From JBNKVT01 sp050299335 (GTDB taxonomy: Bacteria; Pseudomonadota; Alphaproteobacteria; Rhodobacterales; Rhodobacteraceae): a stretch of DNA of 64,000 bases. Under the pieces are notes generated by a model. The model was not told the DNA's origin and did not search any database. It saw only the letters and a program-made list of their open reading frames with translations. Positions 9,022 to 17,391 of this stretch are shown piece by piece (the first letter of the stretch is position 1; each line of letters begins with the position of its first letter). The stretch is from assembly GCA_050299335.1 (NCBI GenBank), contig JBNKVT010000052.1:1-64000 (forward strand), read 5' to 3'. Position numbers and translations under genes: made by a program.

Positions 9022-9900
9022 TTGCCGTCGTCTCAAGGCCCTGGCCACGCCGCGATGCTGGCCTTCTCCATCCTGATCGCGGGGTCCTTCACCCTGGGCG
9101 GGCTGATGGCGACCCTGGTCGACCCCGCGGCCCTCATGGCGCTGCGCTTTGCCATCGCCGGGGTGCTGATCGGCTGCGTGATCGGGTTCGGGCCCGGCTT
9201 CCGGCGCGCCTATCTGCGGGCGCCCTGGCGGTTCCTGCTTCTGGGGGCGCTGATGGCGGTCTATTTCGTCACCATGTTCGAGGGGCTGAAGACCGCCACG
9301 CCGGTCTCGACGGCGGCGGTCTTCACCCTGACCCCGGTCATGTCGGCCTGTGTGGGCTGGCTGCTCTTGCGGCAGGTGACGACGGGCCGGATGGCGCTGG
9401 CGCTGGCCATCGGGGCCGTCGGGGCGATCTGGGTGATCTTCCGGGCCGATCTCGCGGCCTTGCTGGCCTTCGATCTCGGGCGGGGTGAGGCGATCTATTT
9501 CGTCGGGTGCATCGGCCATGCGGCGGTGCCGGCCCTCGTCAGGCGGCTGAACCGGGGCGAGCCGCCGCTGGTCTCGACCTTCGGCACGCTGATGGGCGGT
9601 TTCGTGGTGCTGGCGATCTATGCGGCCCCGGAACTGGCAGCGACCGACTGGGCCGGGCTGCCGGGGATCGTCTGGATGGCGCTGGCCTATCTGTCGGTGG
9701 TGGCCTCCGGGATTACCTTCTTTCTGCTGCAATTCGCTTCGCTGCGCCTGCCCGGGGCCAAGGTGATGGCCTATACCTATCTCACGCCGGTCTGGGTGAC
9801 GCTGCTGGAGGGGGTCATCGGCCATGGCTGGCCGGCGCCGCTGGTCCTGGTCGGCATGGGGCTGGTGGTGGTGAGTATCCTGCTGTTGCTGAAGGCGTGA
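9022..9900 (+). CDS. DMT-superfamily (EamA) transporter
   Basis: 292 residues with about ten hydrophobic segments and two EamA halves (roughly 12-140 and 155-290), typical of drug/metabolite exporters of the inner membrane. The second half ends in the usual YLTPVWVTLLEG and a C-terminal hydrophobic helix. A TTG at 9022 is chosen as start because GGAGGT lies 5 nt upstream; the first ATG is 11 codons later. The substrate is unknown. The gene stands alone, with a convergent small gene after it. Confidence 0.85.
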   Translation: MPSSQGPGHAAMLAFSILIAGSFTLGGLMATLVDPAALMALRFAIAGVLIGCVIGFGPGFRRAYLRAPWRFLLLGALMAVYFVTMFEGLKTATPVSTAAVFTLTPVMSACVGWLLLRQVTTGRMALALAIGAVGAIWVIFRADLAALLAFDLGRGEAIYFVGCIGHAAVPALVRRLNRGEPPLVSTFGTLMGGFVVLAIYAAPELAATDWAGLPGIVWMALAYLSVVASGITFFLLQFASLRLPGAKVMAYTYLTPVWVTLLEGVIGHGWPAPLVLVGMGLVVVSILLLLKA

Positions 9901-9978
9901 TCTGGCAAAATCGCGGCGTTTCACCGTGAAATCAAAGCCAATGCCTTGAAATCACGATGAAAAATAGTTTCCGTCGGG

Positions 9979-10176
9979 TTAATTTCCGCCACCGAAGGCT
10001 TTGCCCAGAAACCGCTGAAGGACCGAGCGCCGCCTGGGCAGGCTGTCATGGCGCTGCTTCATTTCGTCGAACCGTTCCGCGGTCACCGGGGAGGTGGTGT
10101 TCAGCCGGGTGCCGCTGCCGCTCCAGATTTCTTCGCGCGAGGCCGTCCGGTAGGCTATTGAAAGTAGTTCAATCAT
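9979..10176 (-). CDS. Small uncharacterised protein, 65 aa
   Basis: Reads MIELLSIAYRTASREE with an arginine-rich C-terminal half (PRRRSVLQRFLGKAF). A GGAG box sits a few nucleotides before the ATG and the gene fills the gap between the DMT transporter and a LysR gene, divergent from the latter. Base composition is less GC-rich than its neighbours. I do not recognise the family. It could be regulated by the LysR protein, by position only. Confidence 0.5.
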   Translation of the reverse strand: MIELLSIAYRTASREEIWSGSGTRLNTTSPVTAERFDEMKQRHDSLPRRRSVLQRFLGKAFGGGN

Positions 10177-10279
10177 CTGATGTCTCCGCTTCTCATCGTT
10201 TCATACGATAAAAATAGGGTTTACATCGAGGCCTGGCAAAGCAATAAGAATGCTGAAATGAAACCTGAACTTACATAAC

Positions 10280-11158
10280 ATGGAGTGGAGCAGGATCCCG
10301 TCGCTGGCGGCGCTGCGCGCCTTCGAGGCGGCGGCGCGCAACAAGGGCTTCAGCCTCGCGGCACGAGAGCTGAACGTCACCCATGCCGCCATCGCCCAGC
10401 ATGTCCGCAGCCTCGAACAGGAATTCGGCGAACAGCTGATCGAACGCAGCGGACGCGGTGTCGCGGTCACCGAAAGCGGTTGGCGGCTGGCCGAGCGCCT
10501 GCGCGACGGGTTCGGCACCATCGCCGAGGGGATCGAGGAACTGCGGGCCCATAGTATCGAACGGCCGCTGATGGTCTCGGTGACGCCGGCCTTTGCCGCC
10601 CATTGGCTGATGCCCCGGATCGGCGAATTCTGGCAGCTGCACCGGGACATCCCGATCAATATCAACCCAAGCGCCGAGCTGATCGACCTGCGGGCCGATC
10701 ACTATGACCTGGCGGTGCGCTATGGCGACGGCGACTGGCCGGGCCTTGACGCGGAACTGCTGACCGACGGCGATTACTGGGCGGTCGTGCATCCGGACCT
10801 GATCGGGGACCGCAAGGTCGAAAGCCTGCGCGACGTCACCGATCTGCCCTGGCTGATCGAAAGCTACATGGTGGAGCGGCGCACGATCATCGAACAGGAG
10901 GGGATCGATTATTCCAGCCTCGACGTGACGGTGCTGATGACCAATGATCTGGTGATGGCGGCGGCGGAGGCCGGGCTGGGGGTGACGGTGCAGCCGAAAT
11001 CCCTGGTCGAACGCGAGATCGCGCGGGGGCTCCTGGTGAAGGTCTGCGAATTGCCGGATGTAGGACTGGCCTATCACATGGTGACAGTGCCGGGGCGGGT
11101 GTCCGAGCGGCTGGACGTATTCATGGGTTGGCTGCGGCGGCGGGCGCGGGATATGTGA
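10280..11158 (+). CDS. LysR-family regulator (GcvA-like)
   Basis: 292 residues. An N-terminal winged helix (about 7-65; AARELNVTHAAIAQHVRSLE is the HTH) is followed by a LysR substrate-binding domain. The opening IPSLAALRAFEAAARN and the segment DLAVRYGDGDWPGL are typical of the GcvA/AmpR-like branch. It is divergent from the 65-aa gene and upstream of a kinase-like gene. The 3' end, including the stop codon, runs into a GACGG tandem repeat. The regulated target is unknown. Confidence 0.88.
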   Translation: MEWSRIPSLAALRAFEAAARNKGFSLAARELNVTHAAIAQHVRSLEQEFGEQLIERSGRGVAVTESGWRLAERLRDGFGTIAEGIEELRAHSIERPLMVSVTPAFAAHWLMPRIGEFWQLHRDIPININPSAELIDLRADHYDLAVRYGDGDWPGLDAELLTDGDYWAVVHPDLIGDRKVESLRDVTDLPWLIESYMVERRTIIEQEGIDYSSLDVTVLMTNDLVMAAAEAGLGVTVQPKSLVEREIARGLLVKVCELPDVGLAYHMVTVPGRVSERLDVFMGWLRRRARDM

Positions 11159-11186
11159 CGGGACGGGACGGGACGGGACGGGACGC
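11157..11186 (+). repeat. GACGG tandem microsatellite
   Basis: Five perfect GACGG units and a sixth (GACGC) run from the stop codon of the LysR gene into the spacer. A looser GGGACGGGGCGGGGCG continuation follows. Such pentamer runs can slip in replication; here a length change would alter the leader of the next gene. Confidence 0.85.
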
Positions 11187-11302
11187 GGATCGGGACGGGG
11201 CGGGGCGTGGATGGGATGCCGCGTGACGCGGATCGGGGCGGCGGCCCGGGCGAGAGGCGGCCGCGTGGCAAGGGGCCCGACTGGACGGATGAGGAGCCGG
11301 GA

Positions 11303-12097
11303 ATGGCCGATCGCGAGGAAGAGATCCCGCTGGCTGGCGGCAATGTGAATGCCGGGGTGGTGCGGGTCGGCGACACGGTGCGGCGCCGGACCGACAGGCA
11401 GAGCCCGTCGGTACACCGGCTGCTGCGGCATCTGGAGGCGCAGGGATTCCGGGCCGCGCCGCGTTTCCTCGGCATCGACGATGCCGGCCGGGAGATGCTG
11501 AGTTATTTGCCCGGCGAGACCGATTTTCCCAGGCATCTGTGGACAAGCGACCGGGCGCTGCTCGCGGCGGCGGAGATGCTGCGCGGGTTTCAGGCGGCCT
11601 TGGCCAGCTTCGCCCGGGACGAGGCGGATCACTGGGCCTATTGCTATCCCGACGCGTCGCGGTGCGACACGCTCTGCCACAATGATTTCGCCCCTTACAA
11701 CATGGTGTTCGCCGACGGTGTGCCGGTCGGCATCCTCGATTTCGATCTGGCCGGACCCGGGCCTGCCCTGCGCGATACCGCCTATCTGGCCTATTGGCTC
11801 GCGCCCCTCTCCTTTGCCTCCGACGACCTTGCCGTCCATGCGTGGCGGGAACTGGCCGAAGGCTGTCCCCGGCTGCGGATGCTGTGCGACATCCTCGGGG
11901 TGAGGACCGGGGGAGCGCTTCTGGATATGGTGTCCGAAGTGCTTCACCATATGGGCAGCGCCGATGCGGCGGCGGCGATGATCGGTGCGGAGGCGGCCCG
12001 GAAACTGGGGGACGGCGGCCATTTCGCCCATTGGCAGCGCGAGGCCGAGGCCTTTGACGAGATGCGCGACGCGGTTGCGGCGGCGCTCGGGCGCTGA
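11303..12097 (+). CDS. APH-fold phosphotransferase family protein
   Basis: 264 residues from the ATG at 11303 (GAGGAG box upstream). In-frame starts as far back as 11207 exist but would translate the arginine/glycine-rich spacer. The aminoglycoside phosphotransferase/choline kinase fold is shown by the Brenner motif CHNDFAPYNMVF (catalytic Asp and metal-binding Asn) and by the DFG-like GILDFDLAGPG. The N-terminal nucleotide-binding lobe is short (GGNVNAGVVRVGDTVRR). A resistance role is not implied; small-molecule kinases of this fold are common near LysR genes. It converges on rutR with 2 nt between the stops. Confidence 0.82.
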   Translation: MADREEEIPLAGGNVNAGVVRVGDTVRRRTDRQSPSVHRLLRHLEAQGFRAAPRFLGIDDAGREMLSYLPGETDFPRHLWTSDRALLAAAEMLRGFQAALASFARDEADHWAYCYPDASRCDTLCHNDFAPYNMVFADGVPVGILDFDLAGPGPALRDTAYLAYWLAPLSFASDDLAVHAWRELAEGCPRLRMLCDILGVRTGGALLDMVSEVLHHMGSADAAAAMIGAEAARKLGDGGHFAHWQREAEAFDEMRDAVAAALGR

Positions 12098-12099
12098 GC

Positions 12100-12714
12100 T
12101 CAGTCGGGTCTCAAGCCACGGGTGAACAGCCGCGTCAGGTAGGTTGCCGCATCGTCAATCGGATCGCCCTCGCCGAGGATGCCGCGCACCTGGGCGTCGA
12201 AGTCGGCATAATGCTGGGTCGTGGCCCAGATCGAGAAGATCAGGTGGTAGGGGTCGACGGGCGCGATCTTGCCCTCGCGGGCCCAGAGGCGGATCAGCGC
12301 CGCCTTTTCATCCATCAGCGATTTCAGCGGGCCCCGGATCTTGTCCTCGATACGCGGGGCGCCGTGGAGGATCTCGTTGGCGAAGAGGCGGCTTTCGCGG
12401 GGGAAATTGCGCGACATCTCCAGCTTGCGGGTGATGTAGCTGCGGATCTCCTCGATCGGGTCGCCCTCGTTGTCGAGCTCGCGCAGGGGGGCGAGCCAGT
12501 TTTCCAGCAGGCGGTCGATCAGCCGCTGGTAGATGGCGTCCTTGGAGGGGAAATAGTAAAGCAGGTTGGGTTTCGACAGGCCCGCCGCCCGGGCGATCTG
12601 GTCGAGCGTCGCCCCCCGAAACCCGTGCTGGGAGAAGACCTCGAGCGCGGCCTCGAGAATGGTTTCGGATTTCTCCTGCTGGATGCGGGTCTGCGCCTTC
12701 ATGGGGGCATTCAT
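12100..12714 (-). CDS. rutR: RutR, TetR-family pyrimidine utilisation regulator
   Basis: 204 residues from ATG 12714 (an ATG at 12702 and a TTG at 12741 are alternatives). The N-terminal HTH (IARAAGLSKPNLLYYFPSKD) and the C-terminal domain (SRLFANEIL, SIWATTQHYADF) follow E. coli RutR as I recall it almost segment by segment. RutR binds uracil or thymine and then releases its operator. The gene is divergent from the pyrimidine catabolic operon, and a near-consensus RutR operator lies in the shared spacer at 12746-12761, which also points to autoregulation. Confidence 0.93.
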   Translation of the reverse strand: MNAPMKAQTRIQQEKSETILEAALEVFSQHGFRGATLDQIARAAGLSKPNLLYYFPSKDAIYQRLIDRLLENWLAPLRELDNEGDPIEEIRSYITRKLEMSRNFPRESRLFANEILHGAPRIEDKIRGPLKSLMDEKAALIRLWAREGKIAPVDPYHLIFSIWATTQHYADFDAQVRGILGEGDPIDDAATYLTRLFTRGLRPD

Positions 12715-12745
12715 CTCCCGAAGCGTGTTGCTTTGCAACAAAATA

Positions 12746-12761
12746 TTGACTGTTTGGTCAA
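12746..12761. promoter_or_regulatory. RutR operator
   Basis: TTGACTGTTTGGTCAA matches the known E. coli RutR palindrome (TTGACCA-NN-TGGTCAA) in nearly every fixed position. It lies in the spacer between rutR and the aminotransferase gene, 67-82 nt before the latter's start codon, so it can repress both promoters until pyrimidines appear. Confidence 0.85.
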
Positions 12762-12827
12762 GAGTGGTAGCGTCACGCCCAAGGCCTCCCGAAGGAGGAG
12801 CGCCGTCTCAGCCAACAGGGGGCCGCG

Positions 12828-14156
12828 ATGTCCGACCGAACCAGTGCCACGCCGAACGACCTGCGGGCGTTCTGGATGCCGTTTACCGCCAATCGCCAGT
12901 TCAAGGGGGCGCCGCGAATGCTAGTGGCCTCGAAGGACATGCATTACACCACCGCCGACGGGCGGCAGGTGCTGGACGGGACGGCGGGGCTCTGGTGCTG
13001 CAATGCCGGGCATTGCCGGGAGAAGATCACCGAAGCGGTCCGGGCGCAGGTGGGCGAACTCGATTACGCGCCCGCGTTCCAGATGGGGCATCCGAAAGCG
13101 TTCGAACTGGCCAACCGGCTGGTGGACATGGCGCCTGCGAACATGGCGCATGCGTTTTTTACCAATTCGGGGTCAGAGAGTGTCGAGACGGCGCTGAAGA
13201 TCGCCATTGCCTATCACCGGGCGCGGGGCGAGGGGGCGCGGACGCGGCTGATCGGGCGCGAGAAGGGCTATCATGGGGTGAATTTCGGTGGGATTTCCGT
13301 TGGCGGGATCGTCAATAACCGGAAGTTCTTCGGGAGCCTGCTGACCGGCGTCGATCATCTGCCCCATACCCATGACGTGGCGCGCAACGCGTTCTCGCGC
13401 GGGCTGCCCGAGCATGGGGTCGAGAAGGCGGAGGCGCTGGAGGATATCATCGCGCTGCATGATCCTTCGACGATCGCGGCGGTGATCGTGGAACCGATCG
13501 CCGGGTCCGCCGGGGTGATCCTGCCGCCGAAAGGGTATCTGAAGCGGCTCAGGGAGATCACGAAGAAACACGGGATATTGCTGATCCTCGATGAGGTGAT
13601 TACCGGCTTCGGGCGGACGGGGGCCAGTTTCGGGGCCGAGAAATACGGCATCGAGGCCGACATGATCACCACCGCCAAGGGGCTGACCAATGGGGTCATT
13701 CCGATGGGGGCGGTGCTGTGTTCGGCCGATATCCATGACGCCTTCATGACCGGGCCCGAGGGGATGATCGAGCTGTTCCACGGCTATACCTATTCCGGCA
13801 ACCCTATTGCGAGTGCTGCCGGGCTGGCGACTTTGGAGGTGTACCGCGAGGAGGCGCTGTTCGAGCGGGCGGCGGAGATGGCGCCCTATTGGGAGGACGC
13901 CCTGCATTCGCTGAAGGGCCGCCGCCACGTGATCGATGTGCGCAATGAGGGGCTGATCGGCGGCATCGAGCTGGAGCCGATGGCCGGGGCACCGACCAAG
14001 CGGGCCTTCGCGGCGTTTCTGGCCTGCTATGAAAAGGGCGTGTTGGTGCGGACCACCGGCGACATCATCGCCATGAGCCCGCCGCTGATCATCGAGAAGG
14101 CGCATATCGACCAACTGGTGGGGGTGATCGGCGAGGTGCTGGACGGGCTGGAATAA
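12828..14156 (+). CDS. Omega-amino acid (beta-alanine):pyruvate aminotransferase
   Basis: 442 residues, full length for class III PLP-dependent aminotransferases. ILDEVITGFGRTG carries the PLP-contacting Asp and TTAKGLTNG the Schiff-base lysine. The N-terminus DLRAFWMPFTANRQFK is typical of beta-alanine:pyruvate transaminases. In this locus it would convert beta-alanine, or 3-aminoisobutyrate from thymine, into malonate semialdehyde and alanine, the step after beta-ureidopropionase. It is the first gene of the operon, directly downstream of the RutR operator. Confidence 0.9.
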   Translation: MSDRTSATPNDLRAFWMPFTANRQFKGAPRMLVASKDMHYTTADGRQVLDGTAGLWCCNAGHCREKITEAVRAQVGELDYAPAFQMGHPKAFELANRLVDMAPANMAHAFFTNSGSESVETALKIAIAYHRARGEGARTRLIGREKGYHGVNFGGISVGGIVNNRKFFGSLLTGVDHLPHTHDVARNAFSRGLPEHGVEKAEALEDIIALHDPSTIAAVIVEPIAGSAGVILPPKGYLKRLREITKKHGILLILDEVITGFGRTGASFGAEKYGIEADMITTAKGLTNGVIPMGAVLCSADIHDAFMTGPEGMIELFHGYTYSGNPIASAAGLATLEVYREEALFERAAEMAPYWEDALHSLKGRRHVIDVRNEGLIGGIELEPMAGAPTKRAFAAFLACYEKGVLVRTTGDIIAMSPPLIIEKAHIDQLVGVIGEVLDGLE

Positions 14157-14232
14157 GCGCACCCGCGCAACCACGCGCCTTGAGCAAATGCAGGGCGGGT
14201 TTCAACCCGCCGCGCCTTGGAAAGGAGACATC

Positions 14233-15483
14233 ATGGCAGCGCCGGGAGAAAACCTCAGGATCAACGGTGACCGGCTGTGGGACAGCCTGATGGAGATGGC
14301 GAAGATCGGCCCCGGTGTGGCGGGCGGCAACAACCGCCAGACCGTCACCGACGAGGATGGCGAGGGCCGCAAGCTGTTCCAGTCCTGGTGCGAGGCGGCG
14401 GGCTGCACCATGGGGCTCGATCAGATGGGAACCATGTTCGCGCGGCGCGAGGGGACGGACCCCGATGCGCTGCCGGTCTATGTGGGCAGCCATCTCGATA
14501 CCCAGCCGACGGGCGGCAAGTATGACGGGGTGCTCGGGGTGCTCGGCGGGCTGGAAATCATCCGCACGCTCAATGATCTCGGTATCAGGACGAAGCACCC
14601 GATCGTCGTCACCAACTGGACCAACGAGGAGGGCACCCGCTTTGCCCCGGCGATGCTGGCCTCGGGCGTCTTTGCCGGGCGGCACCAACTCGACTGGGCC
14701 TATGACCGGGTCGACGCCAAGGGCCTGAGGTTCGGCGACGAACTGGAACGCATCGGCTGGAAGGGCGACGAAGAGGTCGGCGCCCGCAAGATGCACGCCT
14801 TTTTCGAGCTGCATATCGAACAGGGCCCGATCCTCGAGGCCGAGGGCAAGGATATCGGGGTCGTCACCCACGGCCAGGGGCTCAGGTGGATCGAATGCAC
14901 GGTGACCGGCAAGGACAGCCATACCGGCTCGACGCCGATGAACATGCGCAAGAACGCCGGGCGGGGGCTGGCGCGGATCACCGAACTGGTCCACGAGATC
15001 GCCATGAAGAACCAGCCGGGCGCGGTCGGTGCCATCGGCCATATCGACGTCTATCCCAACAGCCGCAACGTCATTCCGGGCAAGGTGGTCTTCACCGTCG
15101 ACATGCGCTCGCACCTGCCCGACAAGTTGCACGGGATGGAGTCGGAGCTGATGGCCCGCGCCCCGGGTCTCTGCGAGGAAATCGGCGTCGGCTTCGAGGC
15201 CGAGGTGGTCGGCCAGTTCGAACCCCCCGCCTTCGACGAGACCTGCGTGAAGGCGGTGCGCGATGCGGCCGAGCGGCTGGGCTATTCCCACATGGACATC
15301 ATCTCGGGCGCGGGCCACGATGCCTGCTGGATCAATGACGTGGCCCCGACGGCTATGGTCATGTGCCCTTGCGTCGACGGGCTGAGCCATAACGAGGCCG
15401 AAGAGATTTCAAAGGACTGGGCCACCGCCGGGACGGATGTTCTGTTGCACGCGGTGGTCGAAACAGCGGGGATTGTGGAGTGA
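14233..15483 (+). CDS. pydC: Beta-ureidopropionase / N-carbamoyl amino acid hydrolase (M20)
   Basis: 416 residues; start set by AAAGGAG before ATG. It is a zinc-dependent M20 amidohydrolase of the HyuC/AmaB branch: GSHLDTQPTGGKYDGVLG holds the first metal ligands, NWTNEEGTRF the catalytic glutamates, and SGAGHDACWI a C-terminal metal histidine. The enzyme hydrolyses N-carbamoyl-beta-alanine to beta-alanine, CO2 and ammonia. Relatives use allantoate or N-carbamoyl-L-amino acids, but the neighbouring dihydropyrimidinase, aminotransferase and RutR favour the pyrimidine role. Its stop overlaps the next gene's GTG. Confidence 0.9.
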   Translation: MAAPGENLRINGDRLWDSLMEMAKIGPGVAGGNNRQTVTDEDGEGRKLFQSWCEAAGCTMGLDQMGTMFARREGTDPDALPVYVGSHLDTQPTGGKYDGVLGVLGGLEIIRTLNDLGIRTKHPIVVTNWTNEEGTRFAPAMLASGVFAGRHQLDWAYDRVDAKGLRFGDELERIGWKGDEEVGARKMHAFFELHIEQGPILEAEGKDIGVVTHGQGLRWIECTVTGKDSHTGSTPMNMRKNAGRGLARITELVHEIAMKNQPGAVGAIGHIDVYPNSRNVIPGKVVFTVDMRSHLPDKLHGMESELMARAPGLCEEIGVGFEAEVVGQFEPPAFDETCVKAVRDAAERLGYSHMDIISGAGHDACWINDVAPTAMVMCPCVDGLSHNEAEEISKDWATAGTDVLLHAVVETAGIVE

Positions 15484-15908
15484 TCAGGTTTACCGACAAG
15501 TTTTCCATCTATCTCACCGTCGCCTGCCTGGGCTTTTATGCCTACGCGGTGGCTTCCGCCGCCCCCGGGCCGCTCGGCGTGCTCGACCGGTTCGGCACCT
15601 TCTTCTTCGAGCCGCTGTTTCCGCTCGTGCTGGTGGCCGGGGCTATCGCCATGGCGAAGCTGAACATCCTTCTGGTGATCCTGCTCTCGGTGATCGGCTA
15701 CACCATCGCCGGCGCCTGGCCGGTGGAGGATTTCGTCGCCCTCTTCCTCGACCGCAGCACGCCGGTCGGCGAGCCGCCCGTCGGCTACGCCTTCTCGCAA
15801 CTGGCCTGGACCGCCTATGCTTTCATCGTGGCATTCGCCGCCATCGACGTCATCCGCATCGCCATGGTCGCGGTCCGGGCGATGGCCGACCCGGGGATAC
15901 GGCGGTGA
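15480..15908 (+). CDS. Small inner-membrane protein, unknown function
   Basis: 142 residues beginning at a GTG that overlaps the preceding TGA (GTGA). It has four likely transmembrane segments (about 10-30, 40-62, 63-80 and 107-132). I see no catalytic or transport motif. Tight coupling to pydC and co-direction with the whole catabolic operon make it a candidate accessory protein of pyrimidine uptake or metabolism, but nothing in the sequence shows that. Confidence 0.7.
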   Translation: MIRFTDKFSIYLTVACLGFYAYAVASAAPGPLGVLDRFGTFFFEPLFPLVLVAGAIAMAKLNILLVILLSVIGYTIAGAWPVEDFVALFLDRSTPVGEPPVGYAFSQLAWTAYAFIVAFAAIDVIRIAMVAVRAMADPGIRR

Positions 15909-15913
15909 GGCGG

Positions 15914-16471
15914 ATGAGACCGAAGATTGCAGCGCGCCTGAGTATACCGACTTCACAAATGAAAGGAATTGCTGCGTTTTTGACTTTCGGCGGCGCTGCC
16001 CTGATTTCGGGAAATGCGCATGGCGCCAAAGCTCAGGCATGGCAGGTGCAGTATCTGGAACTTGGTGCTGCTCATGGACCGGTTCAAGCTACGAAGGGCG
16101 AACACCGGTTTACTGAAGCCTATTTCCGTTTCGAGGACAGAACCGGAATATACATCTCGTGTATCATCCGAAATGAGCGCACTATTCCTCGCGTATTTAC
16201 CTACTTGCGCATTGCCAACGGTGAGCCGTTCGCTGGTCCGAAAACCAACTTCCATGCTGTCTTTGAGAAAGGGGACGAACTGGTCCTTGGGGAATTCAGC
16301 TACGCGGGAGGTGGGTACAATGGACCTTTGGACCCCAAAACTCTTGCTATGATGCTAAGCAACTCATCTGTTCGCGTGACCAATGACACGAATGCCTTCG
16401 ATGCGGAATTTCCGCTTGAAGGCGTATTGGACGCCGTCAAACAAATCGAATGTATGGACTTCAGGAACTAA
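15914..16471 (+). CDS. Uncharacterised secreted protein, low GC
   Basis: 185 residues from ATG 15914. An inner ATG at 15959 gives a textbook signal peptide (MKGIAAFLTFGGAALIS, ending near AHGAKA) and may be the real start. The mature part is rich in beta-forming residues, with a cysteine at VYISC-type position IYISCIIRN and one near the C-terminus (IECMDF). Base composition is clearly lower in GC than the flanking enzymes. Its C-terminal third is homologous to the protein encoded at 16831-17391: shared DE--LG-F, a later VT, then F-LEG and a final Cys. The pair looks like a duplicated, transferred family inserted between pydC and the dihydropyrimidinase gene. Confidence 0.6.
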   Translation: MRPKIAARLSIPTSQMKGIAAFLTFGGAALISGNAHGAKAQAWQVQYLELGAAHGPVQATKGEHRFTEAYFRFEDRTGIYISCIIRNERTIPRVFTYLRIANGEPFAGPKTNFHAVFEKGDELVLGEFSYAGGGYNGPLDPKTLAMMLSNSSVRVTNDTNAFDAEFPLEGVLDAVKQIECMDFRN

Positions 16472-16474
16472 GCC

Positions 16475-16810
16475 ATGACCACCCCCACCCCCCAAGCCAA
16501 ATCCGGCCTCGCCTGCAACCATGTGATGCGGGGCAAGCGCCCCTTGAAGATGATCGCGCATGATGCGGACGGGGTCTGGCAGTTCATGTGCGGCAAGGAC
16601 GATCACGGCAAGGCCAAGCAGGCGAAGCGGGTGAAGGTCTCGGCGATGTTCGCAAAGGCGGTGACGGGGATTACCGAGGATGAAATCCCGGCGGGTAATG
16701 TGGCCGAGCTGGGCAAGGAGGGGTGGCAGGTCCGCCCGCTCAGCGACGAGGAGAATTCGCAGATCGGCGAGGTGGCGGGCGATCCGCTGGCCGGGGTGCG
16801 GGGGAAGTAG
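16475..16810 (+). CDS. Uncharacterised cytoplasmic protein, 111 aa
   Basis: Begins 3 nt after the preceding stop. It contains a short conserved-looking core: CNHVMRGKRPLKMIAHD, then DGVWQFMCGKDDH, near residues 14-45. This resembles small proteins with a C-H-V...RP...DG-WQF-CG pattern (possibly DUF2185-like), but I cannot name the family safely. There is no signal peptide. GC is high, unlike its two flanking secreted neighbours, so it may belong to the host backbone while they do not. Confidence 0.62.
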   Translation: MTTPTPQAKSGLACNHVMRGKRPLKMIAHDADGVWQFMCGKDDHGKAKQAKRVKVSAMFAKAVTGITEDEIPAGNVAELGKEGWQVRPLSDEENSQIGEVAGDPLAGVRGK

Positions 16811-16830
16811 AAGAAGGGAGCTATAGACAC

Positions 16831-17391
16831 GTGACCGAGGTTTCGCACCAATTGTATCCGCTACGGCTCTTTGTCGTCGGGCTTTGGGTGCTTGTGTTTT
16901 CGGTTGCGTGTCTGACCAGGCCCGCGCAGGCGGAAAGTTGGCGTAACTGGCATATCGCCGAAACAGGCCAGGGTCATTCCCCGCAAGAAGTCGAGGAAGC
17001 ACGATCTGAAGGCGTGAATGCCGGGGTGACTGATCCTGAATCCGGGACCACGCTCGGAATGGGATGCTGGTCTCTGAGTTCTGACGGGAACGAAGTTGTC
17101 TACGCCGACTTGGAGCGGAAGATCTGGCTGGCTGGCAACCTTGAAGACCTATCCACAATGGAACCGCTTGTGGCGCGGTTTGATGATAAAGACGAGATTG
17201 ATCTGGGATCGTTTGGTTTCCTGTCTGGCGCGTTTACCGGCAAAGTCGGGCCAGATGTGCTCGGCAAGATGTTTTTACACCAGACTATGACCGTGACCAC
17301 ACATGACGGGCGCTTCACACGAAAGTTTTCTCTCGAGGGCGCAGAAGAGAGAATTTTGAATATCCGATGCTGGCAGAGGAGAAAACCATGA
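16831..17391 (+). CDS. Uncharacterised secreted protein, paralogue of 15914 gene
   Basis: 186 residues from a GTG at 16831 with AAGGGAG 10 nt upstream; a longer frame to 16723 would overlap the preceding gene. The signal peptide spans about 1-33 (LFVVGLWVLVFSVACL, ending ARPAQAES-like). The C-terminal region (KDEIDLGSFGF, TVTTHDG, KFSLEG, IRCW) aligns with the 15914 protein. Base composition is lower in GC than the enzymes around it. The stop overlaps the next ATG (ATGA), so it is translated together with the dihydropyrimidinase. Function unknown; the late F-LEG...C pattern faintly recalls IalB-type envelope proteins. Confidence 0.62.
   Translation: MTEVSHQLYPLRLFVVGLWVLVFSVACLTRPAQAESWRNWHIAETGQGHSPQEVEEARSEGVNAGVTDPESGTTLGMGCWSLSSDGNEVVYADLERKIWLAGNLEDLSTMEPLVARFDDKDEIDLGSFGFLSGAFTGKVGPDVLGKMFLHQTMTVTTHDGRFTRKFSLEGAEERILNIRCWQRRKP

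Noticed and set aside
11303..12097. Antibiotic resistance by the APH-fold gene
   Set aside because: The fold covers many small-molecule kinases; nothing in sequence or neighbours points to aminoglycosides.
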